This document shows, one piece after another, positions 43,610 through 52,334 of a stretch of 64,000 bases of DNA; position 1 is the stretch's first letter; the number at the start of each line of letters is the position of its first letter. Origin of the DNA: Piscinibacter gummiphilus. Lineage in GTDB: Bacteria > Pseudomonadota > Gammaproteobacteria > Burkholderiales > Burkholderiaceae_C. Position numbers and translations under genes: made by a program. The stretch is taken from positions 372,001 to 436,000 of the forward strand of contig NZ_CP015118.1 in the NCBI RefSeq assembly GCF_002116905.1, given 5' to 3'. The notes below the pieces were generated by a model. It was not told where the DNA came from and did not search any database. It was given only the letters and a program-made list of their open reading frames with translations.

Positions 43610-44389
43610 ATGGATGCGTTGAAAGGCAAGGTGGTGTTCGCCACCGGCGCCACCAAGGGACTCGGTGCGGAGCTGGCGCTCGCGATGGCGCGCGAAGGCG
43701 CCCACGTGGCCGTCGTCGGGCGCGACACCGACGCGGGCGAGACCGTGGCTGCCGCGGTGCGCGCCACCGGCAGCGAGGCGCTCGTGCTGCAAGCCGACGT
43801 GACGGACGGCGCCGCGCTGGACACCGCCGCGCGCCAGGCACGCGACCACTTCGGCCGCGTCGACCGCCTGCTGTGCACCGCCGGTGTGGGCAGCCCGCGG
43901 CAGCCCGTGTGGGCCGGCACCGCGGAGGACTACCACGCCTGCTTCGACATCAACGTGCTCGGCGTGATGCTGGCGATGCGTGCGGTGATGCCGCTGCTGA
44001 TCGAGCAGCGCGACGGGCGGGTGGTCGTGATCGGCGGCACCTACGGCCACAAGGGCGTGGCCGATGCTTCGATCTACGCCGCGTCGAAGTGGGCCGTGCG
44101 CGGCCTCGTCAAGTCGGCCGCGCTCGAGGCCGGGCCACACAACGTGACGGTCAACGTCGTGGCGCCGGGCGGCATCGCCGGGCCGCGGCTGAAGCGCCTC
44201 TTCGAAGCCTCCGCGTTGCGCGAAGGCGTTCCCTACGAAACCGTGCTGCGGCGTTTCACGTCGAAGTCGGCGCTCGGCCGCCTGGTCAGCGGCGACGACG
44301 TGGCGCACGCGGTGATCCACCTCTTCGGCGACGGCGGCCGGCTCATCACGGGCCAGGACATCGTCGTCGACGCCGGAACCCTCGTCTGA
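43610..44389 (+). CDS. Short-chain dehydrogenase/reductase, GGT subfamily (copy B)
   Basis: 259 residues from ATG 43610. Cofactor motif TGATKGLGAELA; YAASK active-site Tyr/Lys; Ser replaced by Gly in VIGGTYGHKG, with Thr one position later, exactly as in the SDRs at 29817, 53203 and 60771. The end, GQDIVVDAGTLV, is typical. It lies between the ABC permease and the PLP-enzyme genes, so it probably acts on the imported compound or a product. Confidence 0.87.
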   Translation: MDALKGKVVFATGATKGLGAELALAMAREGAHVAVVGRDTDAGETVAAAVRATGSEALVLQADVTDGAALDTAARQARDHFGRVDRLLCTAGVGSPRQPVWAGTAEDYHACFDINVLGVMLAMRAVMPLLIEQRDGRVVVIGGTYGHKGVADASIYAASKWAVRGLVKSAALEAGPHNVTVNVVAPGGIAGPRLKRLFEASALREGVPYETVLRRFTSKSALGRLVSGDDVAHAVIHLFGDGGRLITGQDIVVDAGTLV

Positions 44390-44396
44390 ACTCCCG

Positions 44397-45590
44397 ATGA
44401 ACACCGACACTCTCGCCCCCGACACCCAGCTCGTGCACCTGGGCCGCGACCCCGCCGCCAACCACGGCATCGTCAACCCGCCCGTCTACCACGCGTCCAC
44501 CTTCATCTTCGAGTCCGTGGCGCAGTTGCTGGAGACCCGCCGCGACCGCGCGAGCGGCGCCTTTGAGCAGTTCACGTACGGCCGCGAGGGCACGCCGACG
44601 ACCCGTGCGCTCGAGGATGCCGTCACGAAACTCGAAGGCGGCTACCGCGCCGTGGTCACGTCGTGCGGCCTCGGCGCCATCTGCGCGTCGCTCACCGCGT
44701 TCCTGTCCGCGGGCGACCACCTGCTGATCGTCGACAGCCTGTACGGCCCGGTGCGCCAGTTCTGCGACGAGTTCCTCGTCAAGTTCGGTGTCGAGGTCTC
44801 GTACTACGACCCGCTGATCGGCAGCGACATCGCCCACCTCGTGAAGACGAACACGAAGGTGATCTACCTCGAGTCCCCGTGTTCGCTGACCTTCGAGATG
44901 ACCGACGTGCCGGCCATCACGAAGGTGGCCCGCGCCCGCGGCATCACGACGATCATGGACAACACGTGGGCGTCGCCGCTGTGCTTCAAGCCGTTGTCGC
45001 ACGGCGTCGACGTCTCGATCCACGCGGCCACGAAATACATCTCGGGCCACTCCGACCTGATGCTCGGCATCGCGGTGTGCAACGAGGCGTCGTTCGTCCC
45101 GGTCAAGAAGACGGCGTCCGCGTCCGGCTACTGCGGCGGCCCCGACGACATCTATCTCGCGCTGCGCGGGCTGCGCACGCTGGGCATCCGCATCGCGCGG
45201 CACCAGGAGACGGCCACCGCGATCGCCCGGTGGCTGCAGCGCCGCCCCGAGGTCTCGCGTGTGATGTACCCGGCGCTCCCCGACGACCCGGGCCACGCGA
45301 TCTGGAAGCGCGACTTCACCGGCGCGAGTGGGCTGTTCGGCGCCGTGCTGAAGCCGTGCAGCGAGGTGCAGTTCGCAGCGATGCTCGACCACATGGAACT
45401 GTTCCCGATGGGCTACTCGTGGGGCGGTTTCGAAAGCCTCGCGGTGCCCACGTACCCGGCCACGCTGCGCAGCGCGCGGCCGTGGACGGAGAAGGGGCCG
45501 TCGTTGCGGCTGCACGCCGGCCTGGAAGACCCCGACGACCTGATCCGCGACCTGGAGCGCGGCTTCGCGCGCCTGGTGGCGGCGCGCTGA
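44397..45590 (+). CDS. metC: Cystathionine beta-lyase / Cys-Met PLP enzyme
   Basis: 397 residues, type I PLP fold. Motifs: VNPPVYHASTF, YGREGTPTTRALEDAV, a Gly-rich phosphate region (SCGLGAICASL), and the PLP Lys in HAATKYISGHSD (about 215). It is close to MetC, which cleaves cystathionine to homocysteine, pyruvate and ammonia; many relatives are general C-S lyases. It is in a catabolic operon with a sulfonate-type ABC importer, SDR and ALDH, so it may cleave an imported thioether rather than serve methionine synthesis. That role is inferred. Confidence 0.85.
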   Translation: MNTDTLAPDTQLVHLGRDPAANHGIVNPPVYHASTFIFESVAQLLETRRDRASGAFEQFTYGREGTPTTRALEDAVTKLEGGYRAVVTSCGLGAICASLTAFLSAGDHLLIVDSLYGPVRQFCDEFLVKFGVEVSYYDPLIGSDIAHLVKTNTKVIYLESPCSLTFEMTDVPAITKVARARGITTIMDNTWASPLCFKPLSHGVDVSIHAATKYISGHSDLMLGIAVCNEASFVPVKKTASASGYCGGPDDIYLALRGLRTLGIRIARHQETATAIARWLQRRPEVSRVMYPALPDDPGHAIWKRDFTGASGLFGAVLKPCSEVQFAAMLDHMELFPMGYSWGGFESLAVPTYPATLRSARPWTEKGPSLRLHAGLEDPDDLIRDLERGFARLVAAR

Positions 45591-45600
45591 GGAGTCCGCG

Positions 45601-47091
45601 ATGAACCTCGACCCCGCAACCGACCGCCACCCATTCCTCGACGGGCTTCCCAAGCGCATGCTGATCGGCGACCGCTGGGTGGCCGCCGCGTCGGGGAAAA
45701 CCTTCGAGACCCGCAACCCGGCGACCGGCGAGGTGCTCGCATCGGTGCCCGAGGGCGATGCCGAGGACGTCGATCGCGCGGTGGCCGCCGCACGCGCCGC
45801 GTTCGAAGGCCCGTGGCGCCGCCTCAAGCCCGACGAGCGCCAGGCGCTGATGTTCCGTTTCGCCGACCTCGTCGACGCGCACTGGGACGAACTCGCCTGG
45901 CTCGACACGCTCGACATGGGGGCGCCCATCCGCCACACGCGAGGCAGCCGACGCCACCTCGTCGGCCTCATGCGCTGGTTCGCCGGCCAGGCCACCGCGA
46001 TCTACGGCCAGACGGCCGACACGTCGATGAACGGCAGCATGTTCGCCGCGACGCTGAAGGAGCCCGTGGGTGTGGTCGGATCCATCATCCCGTGGAACGG
46101 GCCGCTGTGGGCGATGGTGTTCAAGACCGCGCCGGTGCTCGCCACCGGCTGCACCCTGGTGCTCAAGCCGGCCGAGGACGCGCCGCTCACGCCGCTGCGC
46201 TTCGCCGAACTGGCGCTCGAGGCGGGCATTCCGCCCGGCGTCATCAACATCGTCACCGGCTTCGGGCACGGCGCGGGGGCGGCCATCGCGGCGCACCCGG
46301 GCATCGACAAGGTGTCCTTCACCGGATCGGTCGCCACGGGCCAGGCCATCGTGCGGGCGTCGGCCGGCAACCTCAAGCGGCTGTCGCTCGAACTGGGTGG
46401 CAAGTCGCCGCACATCCTGTTCGACGACGCGGACCTCGAACGCGCCGCGCCGGCCGCGGCGATGGGTGTCTTTGCGAACGCGGGCCAGATCTGCACCGCG
46501 GGCACCCGCGTGTTTGTGCAGCGGGGCATCTACGACCGGGTGGTCGAGGCGATGGCGAAGGTGGGCGATGGCCTGCGGGTGGGGGCCGGCACCGACCCCG
46601 ACAGCGACATCGGCCCGCTCGTGTCGCCCCGCCAGCTCGACCGGGTGCTCGGCTACGTGGGATCGGCCCACGAGGACGGCGCGCGGCTCGTGACCGGCGG
46701 CACGCGGTTCACCGACGCTGCCCGGGCGGCGGGAAACTTCGTCTCGCCCACGGTGTTCGCCGACGTGTCGGACCCCATGCGCATCGCCCGCGAGGAAATC
46801 TTCGGTCCGGTGGCCTCCGTGATGCCGTTCGACACGCTCGACGAGGTGGTGCAGCGCGCGAACGACTCGCCGTTCGGCCTCGGTGCGGGGGTGTGGACAC
46901 GCGACGTGGGCCGTGCGCACGCGATCGCGCGGCGCCTGCAGTCCGGCTCGGTCTGGGTCAATTGCTACAACCAGATGGACCCGTCGATGCCGTTCGGCGG
47001 CGTGAAGATGAGCGGCTACGGACGCGAGTCGGGGCCGCAGCAGCTCGACGAGTACCTGCACGTGAAGGGGTTGTGGATCCAGCACGACTGA
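45601..47091 (+). CDS. Aldehyde dehydrogenase, betaine-aldehyde-dehydrogenase-like
   Basis: 496 residues. Cofactor region IIPWNGPLWAM, general base in LELGGKSPHIL (Glu near 262), nucleophile in NAGQICTAGTRV (Cys near 296), and the C-terminal NCYNQMDPSMPFGGVKMSGYGRE-type motif. It oxidises an aldehyde to an acid with NAD(P)+. It is the last gene of the ABC-SDR-MetC-ALDH operon, followed by a canonical terminator. The substrate is unknown. Confidence 0.92.
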   Translation: MNLDPATDRHPFLDGLPKRMLIGDRWVAAASGKTFETRNPATGEVLASVPEGDAEDVDRAVAAARAAFEGPWRRLKPDERQALMFRFADLVDAHWDELAWLDTLDMGAPIRHTRGSRRHLVGLMRWFAGQATAIYGQTADTSMNGSMFAATLKEPVGVVGSIIPWNGPLWAMVFKTAPVLATGCTLVLKPAEDAPLTPLRFAELALEAGIPPGVINIVTGFGHGAGAAIAAHPGIDKVSFTGSVATGQAIVRASAGNLKRLSLELGGKSPHILFDDADLERAAPAAAMGVFANAGQICTAGTRVFVQRGIYDRVVEAMAKVGDGLRVGAGTDPDSDIGPLVSPRQLDRVLGYVGSAHEDGARLVTGGTRFTDAARAAGNFVSPTVFADVSDPMRIAREEIFGPVASVMPFDTLDEVVQRANDSPFGLGAGVWTRDVGRAHAIARRLQSGSVWVNCYNQMDPSMPFGGVKMSGYGRESGPQQLDEYLHVKGLWIQHD

Positions 47092-47114
47092 GCCGGGCGA
47101 GACTCCCTCGAACC

Positions 47115-47146
47115 ACGGGCCGTGCGGCAGCGCACGGCCCGTTTTT
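47115..47146 (+). terminator. Rho-independent terminator of the 40-47 kb operon
   Basis: ACGGGCCGTGCG, loop GCAG, CGCACGGCCCGT (12 perfect pairs), then TTTT. This is the clearest intrinsic terminator in the window and closes the importer-to-ALDH operon. Between it and 47376 there is an AT-richer stretch (TAAATTGACTT at 47301-47311) that probably holds the promoter of the TonB-dependent receptor gene. Confidence 0.92.
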
Positions 47147-47365
47147 CATGGGTTCGTCGCCGACCCGCGTTGCCGTTTTGTCTCGCGCCCTCCGCGAAAG
47201 CCGTGTGCCGCACGCGCGTCACGCGGTACCGGGGCCGACGTAGCGCTTAACGCAACGAGCGCCGACGAAAAAGGCAATTCTGGCGAACGCGGCTTCTCGA
47301 TAAATTGACTTCGCCCTCTTGCAACGGACCTCCGCCGTCGCTCCCAACGACTTCAGCAGCCATCG

Positions 47366-47393
47366 AAAGCCCCTTCATGAAAAGCCCCTTCAT
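47366..47393. repeat. Two direct copies of AAAGCCCCTTCAT across the receptor start codon
   Basis: The 13-mer occurs at 47366-47378 and 47381-47393. The second copy starts 15 bases after the first and is in frame, encoding SPF(M/I) twice. The presumed ATG (47377) lies at the end of the first copy. It looks like a slippage duplication and makes the exact start less certain. Confidence 0.6.
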
Positions 47394-49740
47394 CGCCACC
47401 GTCCTGGCCGCTGCGGCCGCCGCTGCGGTCGCGCAGACCGCAGCGCCCGCACCCGCCAGCACGGACAAGACCGACATCGGCCGTGTGAGCGCATCCGGCG
47501 CGTCGAACGCGAACCCGCTCGAGACGCCGTCGGCGACGGGCGTGACGCGCAAGGAGATCGGCGGCGGCCTGATGGTCGACGAGAACGTCTCGAAGACGAA
47601 AAGCTCGGTCACGCGCGACTTCATCCAGAAGCAGGCCCCGACCGCCGACGTCTTCCAGCTGCTGAAGTACTCGCCGGGTTCCACGTCGGCCACCAGCGAC
47701 GCCTGGGGCCTGAGCCCGGGCGTGATCTCGGTGCGCGGCATGGACGGGGGCCAGATGGGCTTCAACTTCGAAGGCATGCCGCTCAGCGTGGCGTCGAACT
47801 GGTCGGTGTTCCCAGGCCAGTACATCGACACCGAGAACACCGACGTCGTCACGCTGAACCAGGGGTCCGCCGACCTCGCGTCGCCGAACGTCACCGCCAC
47901 GGGTGGCATCGTCGACATCTTCCTGCACACGCCCTCGAAGAAGCCGGGCGGCCTGCTGACGCTGGCCGTGGGTTCCGACAACGCCCGCCGCTTTTTTCTC
48001 CGCGGTGAAACCGGCGAGATCGGCGAGAGCGGTTTCCGCGCGTTCGGCTCCATCTCCGAGATCGACGCCGACCACTTCCGCGGCCCGGGCAAGGACCGCA
48101 AGCAGCACCTGGCCGTGGGCGCCGTGCAGGAGTGGGGCGGCGGCAGCCGCACCAAGCTCGCGCTGACGTACTCGAAGTTCATGCGCGACGTCTACAAGAA
48201 CCCGACGCTGGCCCAGTGGAACAACGGTGGCATGGACGGTGCGGCCTCGAACTACGACGCGACCTACACCCCCGGCAGCCTGACCTACTACCGCATGCTG
48301 CAGAACCCGTGGGAGAACCTGCTGGTTTCGGCACCCACCGACCTGCGTGTGAACGAGAAGCTGTCGTTCAACGTCACGCCGTACCTGTACTACGGCTTCG
48401 GCGGCTCCGGCTCGGCCGGGTCGCTCAACGAATCGTCGGTGGCCTGGGGCAACACGGTGGGACCGGTGGACCTCAACGGCAACGGCACCACCACCGACAC
48501 CGGCGTCACGTTCTACAACCCGATCCTCGAGAAGAACATCCGCACCGGCGTGACCTTCAAGGGCAACTACCAGCTCGACAACCACGCGCTGGTGGCGGGC
48601 GTGTGGATGCAGCACTCGCGCGACCAGCTCTACCGCCCGTACAGCCGCATGAACGCCGACGGCACGCCGGCCGACATGAGCGGCACCTCGTCGTTGATCA
48701 CGACGGGCTCCGGCCACGTCGTGGAGCAGTGGAACCAGGACACCCACGACAACTTCTACGCGCTGTTCGCCGGCGACACCATCAGCCTGATGGAAGACCG
48801 CCTCGCGATCGACGTGGGCGTGAAGAAGATGTGGCTGCAGCGCGAGGGCTACAACCGCGTGCCGAGCGACGTCGCGTACACGCAGGCGCAGAACAACCCG
48901 GTGCTGCCCACCGCAGCCATCCGCTTCAAGCTCGACGACGTGAACTCGGTGTTCGGCAGCATCACGAAGGGCTACCGCATCCTGCCGGCCGGCGCGCTCT
49001 ACCCGCGCTACAACGCGTCCACCGGCGCGCAGACCACCCGCGCGAACCCCGACCAGGCCTCGGAGGAGTCGCTCGCGCTCGAGGCCGGCTACCGTTACCA
49101 GGGGCCCCAGGTCAGCCTGTCGACATCGGTGTTCAGCTACGACTTCAAGAACCGGCAGATCTCGGCCCAGGTGTGCGACCCGGGCTGCGTGAGCTCGCCG
49201 ATCAACGGCGGCAAGCAGAGCGCGTACGGCATCGACTTCGAGGCCGGCCTGCGCCCGTACATGAACTTCCGGCCGTACGCCTCGCTCGAGCTGATGAAGA
49301 CGAAGGTGGAGTCGGACATCCCGGTGTCGGGCGACTTCCTGCCCACCACCGGCAAGGAAGCCGTGCGCGCGCCGAAGGTGCAGGCCGCCGTCGCGGTCGA
49401 CTACGACAACGGCTCCTTCTTCGGCAACCTGGGCGTGAAGTACGTCGGCAAGCAGTACGCCACCTTCATGAACGACCAGGAGATCCCGGGCTACGCCACC
49501 GTCGACATGGCGCTCGGCTACCGCTTCGCGCTGCCGGCCTCGTCGGGTTTCACGAAGCCGGAAGTGCGCTTGAACCTGATGAACATCGGCGACCGCAAGT
49601 ACCTGTCGGGGGTCAACAGCCCGACCACCAACGCGACCGCCACCACCGGCGTCAACGGCGCCACGATCGCCGCGTCCCAGCCCACCTACCTGGTGGCCAA
49701 CCCCTTCGCCGCGATGCTGACCTTCGCGGTCGGCTTCTGA
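47377..49740 (+). CDS. TonB-dependent outer-membrane receptor
   Basis: 787 residues from ATG 47377, which gives a short signal (MKSPFIATVLAAAAAAAVAQ). The plug (about 60-190: RDFIQKQAPTADVFQLLKYSPG, ISVRGMDG, NQGSADLASPNVTATGG) precedes a barrel ending LTFAVGF with terminal Phe. There is no STN domain, so no sigma signalling. It is followed 12 bases later by its own exbB-exbD-tonB and by catabolic genes. The ligand may be an organic nutrient or chelate rather than a siderophore; this is inference. Starts at TTG 47305 would bury the signal. Confidence 0.9.
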   Translation: MKSPFIATVLAAAAAAAVAQTAAPAPASTDKTDIGRVSASGASNANPLETPSATGVTRKEIGGGLMVDENVSKTKSSVTRDFIQKQAPTADVFQLLKYSPGSTSATSDAWGLSPGVISVRGMDGGQMGFNFEGMPLSVASNWSVFPGQYIDTENTDVVTLNQGSADLASPNVTATGGIVDIFLHTPSKKPGGLLTLAVGSDNARRFFLRGETGEIGESGFRAFGSISEIDADHFRGPGKDRKQHLAVGAVQEWGGGSRTKLALTYSKFMRDVYKNPTLAQWNNGGMDGAASNYDATYTPGSLTYYRMLQNPWENLLVSAPTDLRVNEKLSFNVTPYLYYGFGGSGSAGSLNESSVAWGNTVGPVDLNGNGTTTDTGVTFYNPILEKNIRTGVTFKGNYQLDNHALVAGVWMQHSRDQLYRPYSRMNADGTPADMSGTSSLITTGSGHVVEQWNQDTHDNFYALFAGDTISLMEDRLAIDVGVKKMWLQREGYNRVPSDVAYTQAQNNPVLPTAAIRFKLDDVNSVFGSITKGYRILPAGALYPRYNASTGAQTTRANPDQASEESLALEAGYRYQGPQVSLSTSVFSYDFKNRQISAQVCDPGCVSSPINGGKQSAYGIDFEAGLRPYMNFRPYASLELMKTKVESDIPVSGDFLPTTGKEAVRAPKVQAAVAVDYDNGSFFGNLGVKYVGKQYATFMNDQEIPGYATVDMALGYRFALPASSGFTKPEVRLNLMNIGDRKYLSGVNSPTTNATATTGVNGATIAASQPTYLVANPFAAMLTFAVGF

Positions 49741-49752
49741 GGAACCCCCGCC

Positions 49753-50349
49753 ATGTCCATCAGCCAGGACTTCATGCACGCCGCGACGATCAACCTGCTG
49801 TACGCGGGCATCGCCATCCTGACCTTCGTGATCCTCGAACGGCTCGTGTACTACGTGTACCTCACCACGCGCCGCACGCGCATCGCGAAGGCCATCGCCT
49901 CCGCGGTGGCCACCGACGCCAGCAGCCCGCTGCCCGACCTGCCCCCCGGCAACGACGTGCTCACCACGTCGATGCAGGAGTACGTGGACGTGCAGCGAAA
50001 GGGCAGCGTCACGCGCAACCGCATCGAGGACCTGTCGGCCGCGCTGTTCCTGCGCGTCGACGGCCGCATCAATCGCGGCCTGTGGATCCTCGACACCATC
50101 GTGACGGCGGCTCCGCTGCTGGGCCTGCTGGGCACGATCCTCGGGATCATGGACACGTTCCAGGCCCTGTCGGCGGGGGGTGTGTCCGACCCGTCGGCGG
50201 TCAGCCGCGGCATCGGTTCGGCGCTGTTCGCCACCGCGATCGGCATCGGTACCGCGCTGTACGGCCTGCTCGGCCACAACGTGCTGCACCGCCTGGGCGA
50301 GTGCATCACCGAGGATTTCAAGAGCTTCCTGCTCGAAACGACCAAGTGA
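49753..50349 (+). CDS. exbB: ExbB/TolQ-type proton channel
   Basis: 198 residues, MotA/TolQ/ExbB domain. Three membrane segments: LLYAGIAILTFVILERLVYYVY, TIVTAAPLLGLLGTILGIMDTF and SRGIGSALFATAIGIGTALYGLL. The conserved core AAPLLGLLGTILGIM is present. With ExbD and TonB it couples the proton gradient to the receptor. GAGGAA lies nine bases before the ATG. Confidence 0.93.
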   Translation: MSISQDFMHAATINLLYAGIAILTFVILERLVYYVYLTTRRTRIAKAIASAVATDASSPLPDLPPGNDVLTTSMQEYVDVQRKGSVTRNRIEDLSAALFLRVDGRINRGLWILDTIVTAAPLLGLLGTILGIMDTFQALSAGGVSDPSAVSRGIGSALFATAIGIGTALYGLLGHNVLHRLGECITEDFKSFLLETTK

Positions 50350-50362
50350 GCGGAGGCCCGCG

Positions 50363-50773
50363 ATGAGATCCTTCCCCCAACGCAAGCAGCGCCAGGCGCG
50401 CATCGAGATCATTCCGATGATCGACGTGATGATGTTCCTGCTGGTGTTCTTCGTGCTCATCAGCACCAACGTGCTGCCCGCGCTGGGTCTGAACGTGGCG
50501 CTGCCCGGTTCGGCCCAGCCCGACCCGATCAAGGACGAGCCGCTGCGCATCACGCTCACCGTCGACAAGGACGGTGCCGTGTACGTCGACGGCCAGGCCA
50601 CCCCGATGGCGGACGTGGCGGGCAGGCTCAAGACGCTCGCCGGCGTGAAGCAGGCGAAGGTCATCATCGCTGGCGACGGCAGCTCGAACCTGCAGACGCT
50701 CGTCGAGGTGCTCGACCAGCTCAAGAGCGCGGGCATGCCGGCCGCGTCCATCGTCACCAAGCGCCAGACGTGA
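50363..50773 (+). CDS. exbD: ExbD/TolR-type subunit
   Basis: 136 residues from ATG 50363 with GGAGG upstream. It has a single N-terminal membrane helix containing the essential Asp (IEIIPMIDVMMFLLVFFVLIS) and a periplasmic domain (ITLTVDKDGAVYVDG). It is the partner of ExbB. Confidence 0.94.
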   Translation: MRSFPQRKQRQARIEIIPMIDVMMFLLVFFVLISTNVLPALGLNVALPGSAQPDPIKDEPLRITLTVDKDGAVYVDGQATPMADVAGRLKTLAGVKQAKVIIAGDGSSNLQTLVEVLDQLKSAGMPAASIVTKRQT

Positions 50774-50783
50774 GCCCCCGACC

Positions 50784-51485
50784 GTGAGCATCCGCGACCC
50801 TTTCGAACGGGCCTCCAACGGCTTCGCGCTGCTGGCGACGGCGGCGGCCGTGATGGCGATGGCGCTGGCGCCGAAGCCGTCGATGGCACCCAGCCCGCCG
50901 CCGCCGGAGGACCCGCCGGTGGTGACGCTGCAGGCCGTCGAGCTGCCGCCCGAGGTCGTTCCCCCGCCGCCTCCACCCCCGCCACCCCCGCCACCCCCGC
51001 CGCCGAAGCCGGAGACACCGCCGCCGCCCCGCCCATTGCCGCCGGCTCCGGCACCCGCGCCCGTGCCGTCGCCCGCGCCGTCCCCAGTTCCAGTGCCGCC
51101 TCCGCCGCCCCCGCAGCCGGTGGCTCCGGTGCCACCGCCCGCACCAGTGCCTCCGCCCCCTGCGCCGCCACCGCCGAACACGGCGAACGTGGAGGCGGGG
51201 TACGTGGGCCGGCTGCGCACGTACATCCGCGGCATCACCGAGTACCCGACGTCGGGCGACGCGCGCCGCCTGCGGCCCGAGGGGTCGAGTGTCGTGCGCT
51301 TCACGCTCGGCCGCGACGGTTCGCTGAAGAACGCCGAGATCGAGAAGGGGTCCGGTTCGCCGATCCTCGACCGCCAGGCGCTGCAGATCGTGCGCAACGG
51401 CAAGTACCCGGCCTGGCCGGCCGACGCCTGGGGCGGCTCGGATGAACACACCTTCACCGTGACCGTGCAGTTCGTGTCCCCATGA
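50784..51485 (+). CDS. tonB: TonB-type energy transducer with long polyproline spacer
   Basis: 233 residues from GTG 50784. A membrane anchor (GFALLATAAAVMAMAL, about 12-27) is followed by an extremely proline-rich spacer (about 37-132, with one run of 15 prolines) and a C-terminal TonB domain (about 138-233: YVGRLRTYIRGITEYPTS, SSVVRFTLGRDGSLKNAEIEKGSG). It contacts the TonB box of a receptor, most likely the one encoded three genes upstream. It overlaps the DUF1445 start by four bases. Confidence 0.92.
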   Translation: MSIRDPFERASNGFALLATAAAVMAMALAPKPSMAPSPPPPEDPPVVTLQAVELPPEVVPPPPPPPPPPPPPPPKPETPPPPRPLPPAPAPAPVPSPAPSPVPVPPPPPPQPVAPVPPPAPVPPPPAPPPPNTANVEAGYVGRLRTYIRGITEYPTSGDARRLRPEGSSVVRFTLGRDGSLKNAEIEKGSGSPILDRQALQIVRNGKYPAWPADAWGGSDEHTFTVTVQFVSP

Positions 51486-52294
51486 CCGCCGTTCCCGACT
51501 TCGACACGAACTCGCCGAAGGCCGTGCGCGCGGCGATCCGAAGCGGCGCGTATCGCGGCTTCACGAACGCCGTGGCCCGCCGCCACGTGCAGGGCAACCT
51601 GATGGTGGTGCCCGCGGCCCACGCCGACGACTTCGCGGCGTACTGCGCGCTGAACCCGCGCGCACTGCCGGTGCTCGGCCGCAGCCGGCCGGGGTCGCCG
51701 TTCATCCCGTCGCTGGGCGAGGACCTCGACCTGCGCACCGACACCGGCGGCTACATGGTGTTCCGCGGCGGCGAACTGGTGGACACGCCGTGCGAGGTCG
51801 CGTCGGTCTGGCGCGACGACCTGGTGGCCTTCGTGCTCGGCTGCTCGTTTTCGTTCGAGGGTGTGCTGCAGCACCACGGCGTGCGGCTGCGCCACCTCGA
51901 CGAAGGCAACGTCTCGGCGATGTACGAGACCGGCATCGCCACACGCGCCGCGGGCCCGTTCGGCGGCCCGCTGGTGGTGTCGATGCGCGCGCTGCGCGCG
52001 GCCGACGCCATCCGGGCCATCGGCGTGTCCCGCCACTACCCCGAATTCCACGGCGAGCCGGTGCACCTCGGCGACCCGTCGCTGATCGGCATCGCCGACC
52101 TGGCCGACTCGTACGGCGGCCACGGCCTCAAGACGCTGCATGCCGACGAACTGCCCGTCTTCTGGGCCTGCGGCGCCACGGCCCAGACGGCGGCGCTGCA
52201 GGCGCGGTTGCCGCTGTGCATCACCCACTTCAAGGCGCACATGGTCGTGACGGACCTTCCGGTCGACATGGCGCGCGCGACCCCTTCCGAATGA
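51482..52294 (+). CDS. D-glutamate-cyclase-like protein, DUF1445 family
   Basis: 270 residues, whole-length DUF1445 ('putative hydro-lyase'): SPKAVRAAIRSGAYRGFTNAVARRHVQGN, FVLGCSFSFEGVL, PFGGPLVVSMRAL. Human DGLUCY, the characterised relative, turns D-glutamate into 5-oxo-D-proline. ATG 51482 overlaps the tonB stop, so it belongs to the TonB operon, an unusual link. The hydantoinase/oxoprolinase pair at 35077-38816 could act on a 5-oxoproline-like product; this is inference. Confidence 0.8.
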   Translation: MTAVPDFDTNSPKAVRAAIRSGAYRGFTNAVARRHVQGNLMVVPAAHADDFAAYCALNPRALPVLGRSRPGSPFIPSLGEDLDLRTDTGGYMVFRGGELVDTPCEVASVWRDDLVAFVLGCSFSFEGVLQHHGVRLRHLDEGNVSAMYETGIATRAAGPFGGPLVVSMRALRAADAIRAIGVSRHYPEFHGEPVHLGDPSLIGIADLADSYGGHGLKTLHADELPVFWACGATAQTAALQARLPLCITHFKAHMVVTDLPVDMARATPSE

Positions 52295-52334
52295 CGGCCG
52301 CGAGCCGTTTCCCTACACGACGAGGAACCGAACG

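Noticed and set aside
47353..51171. 1272-residue minus-strand frame opposite the receptor and TonB genes
   Set aside because: Antisense shadow with poly-Gly/Val from the polyproline tract; no domains.
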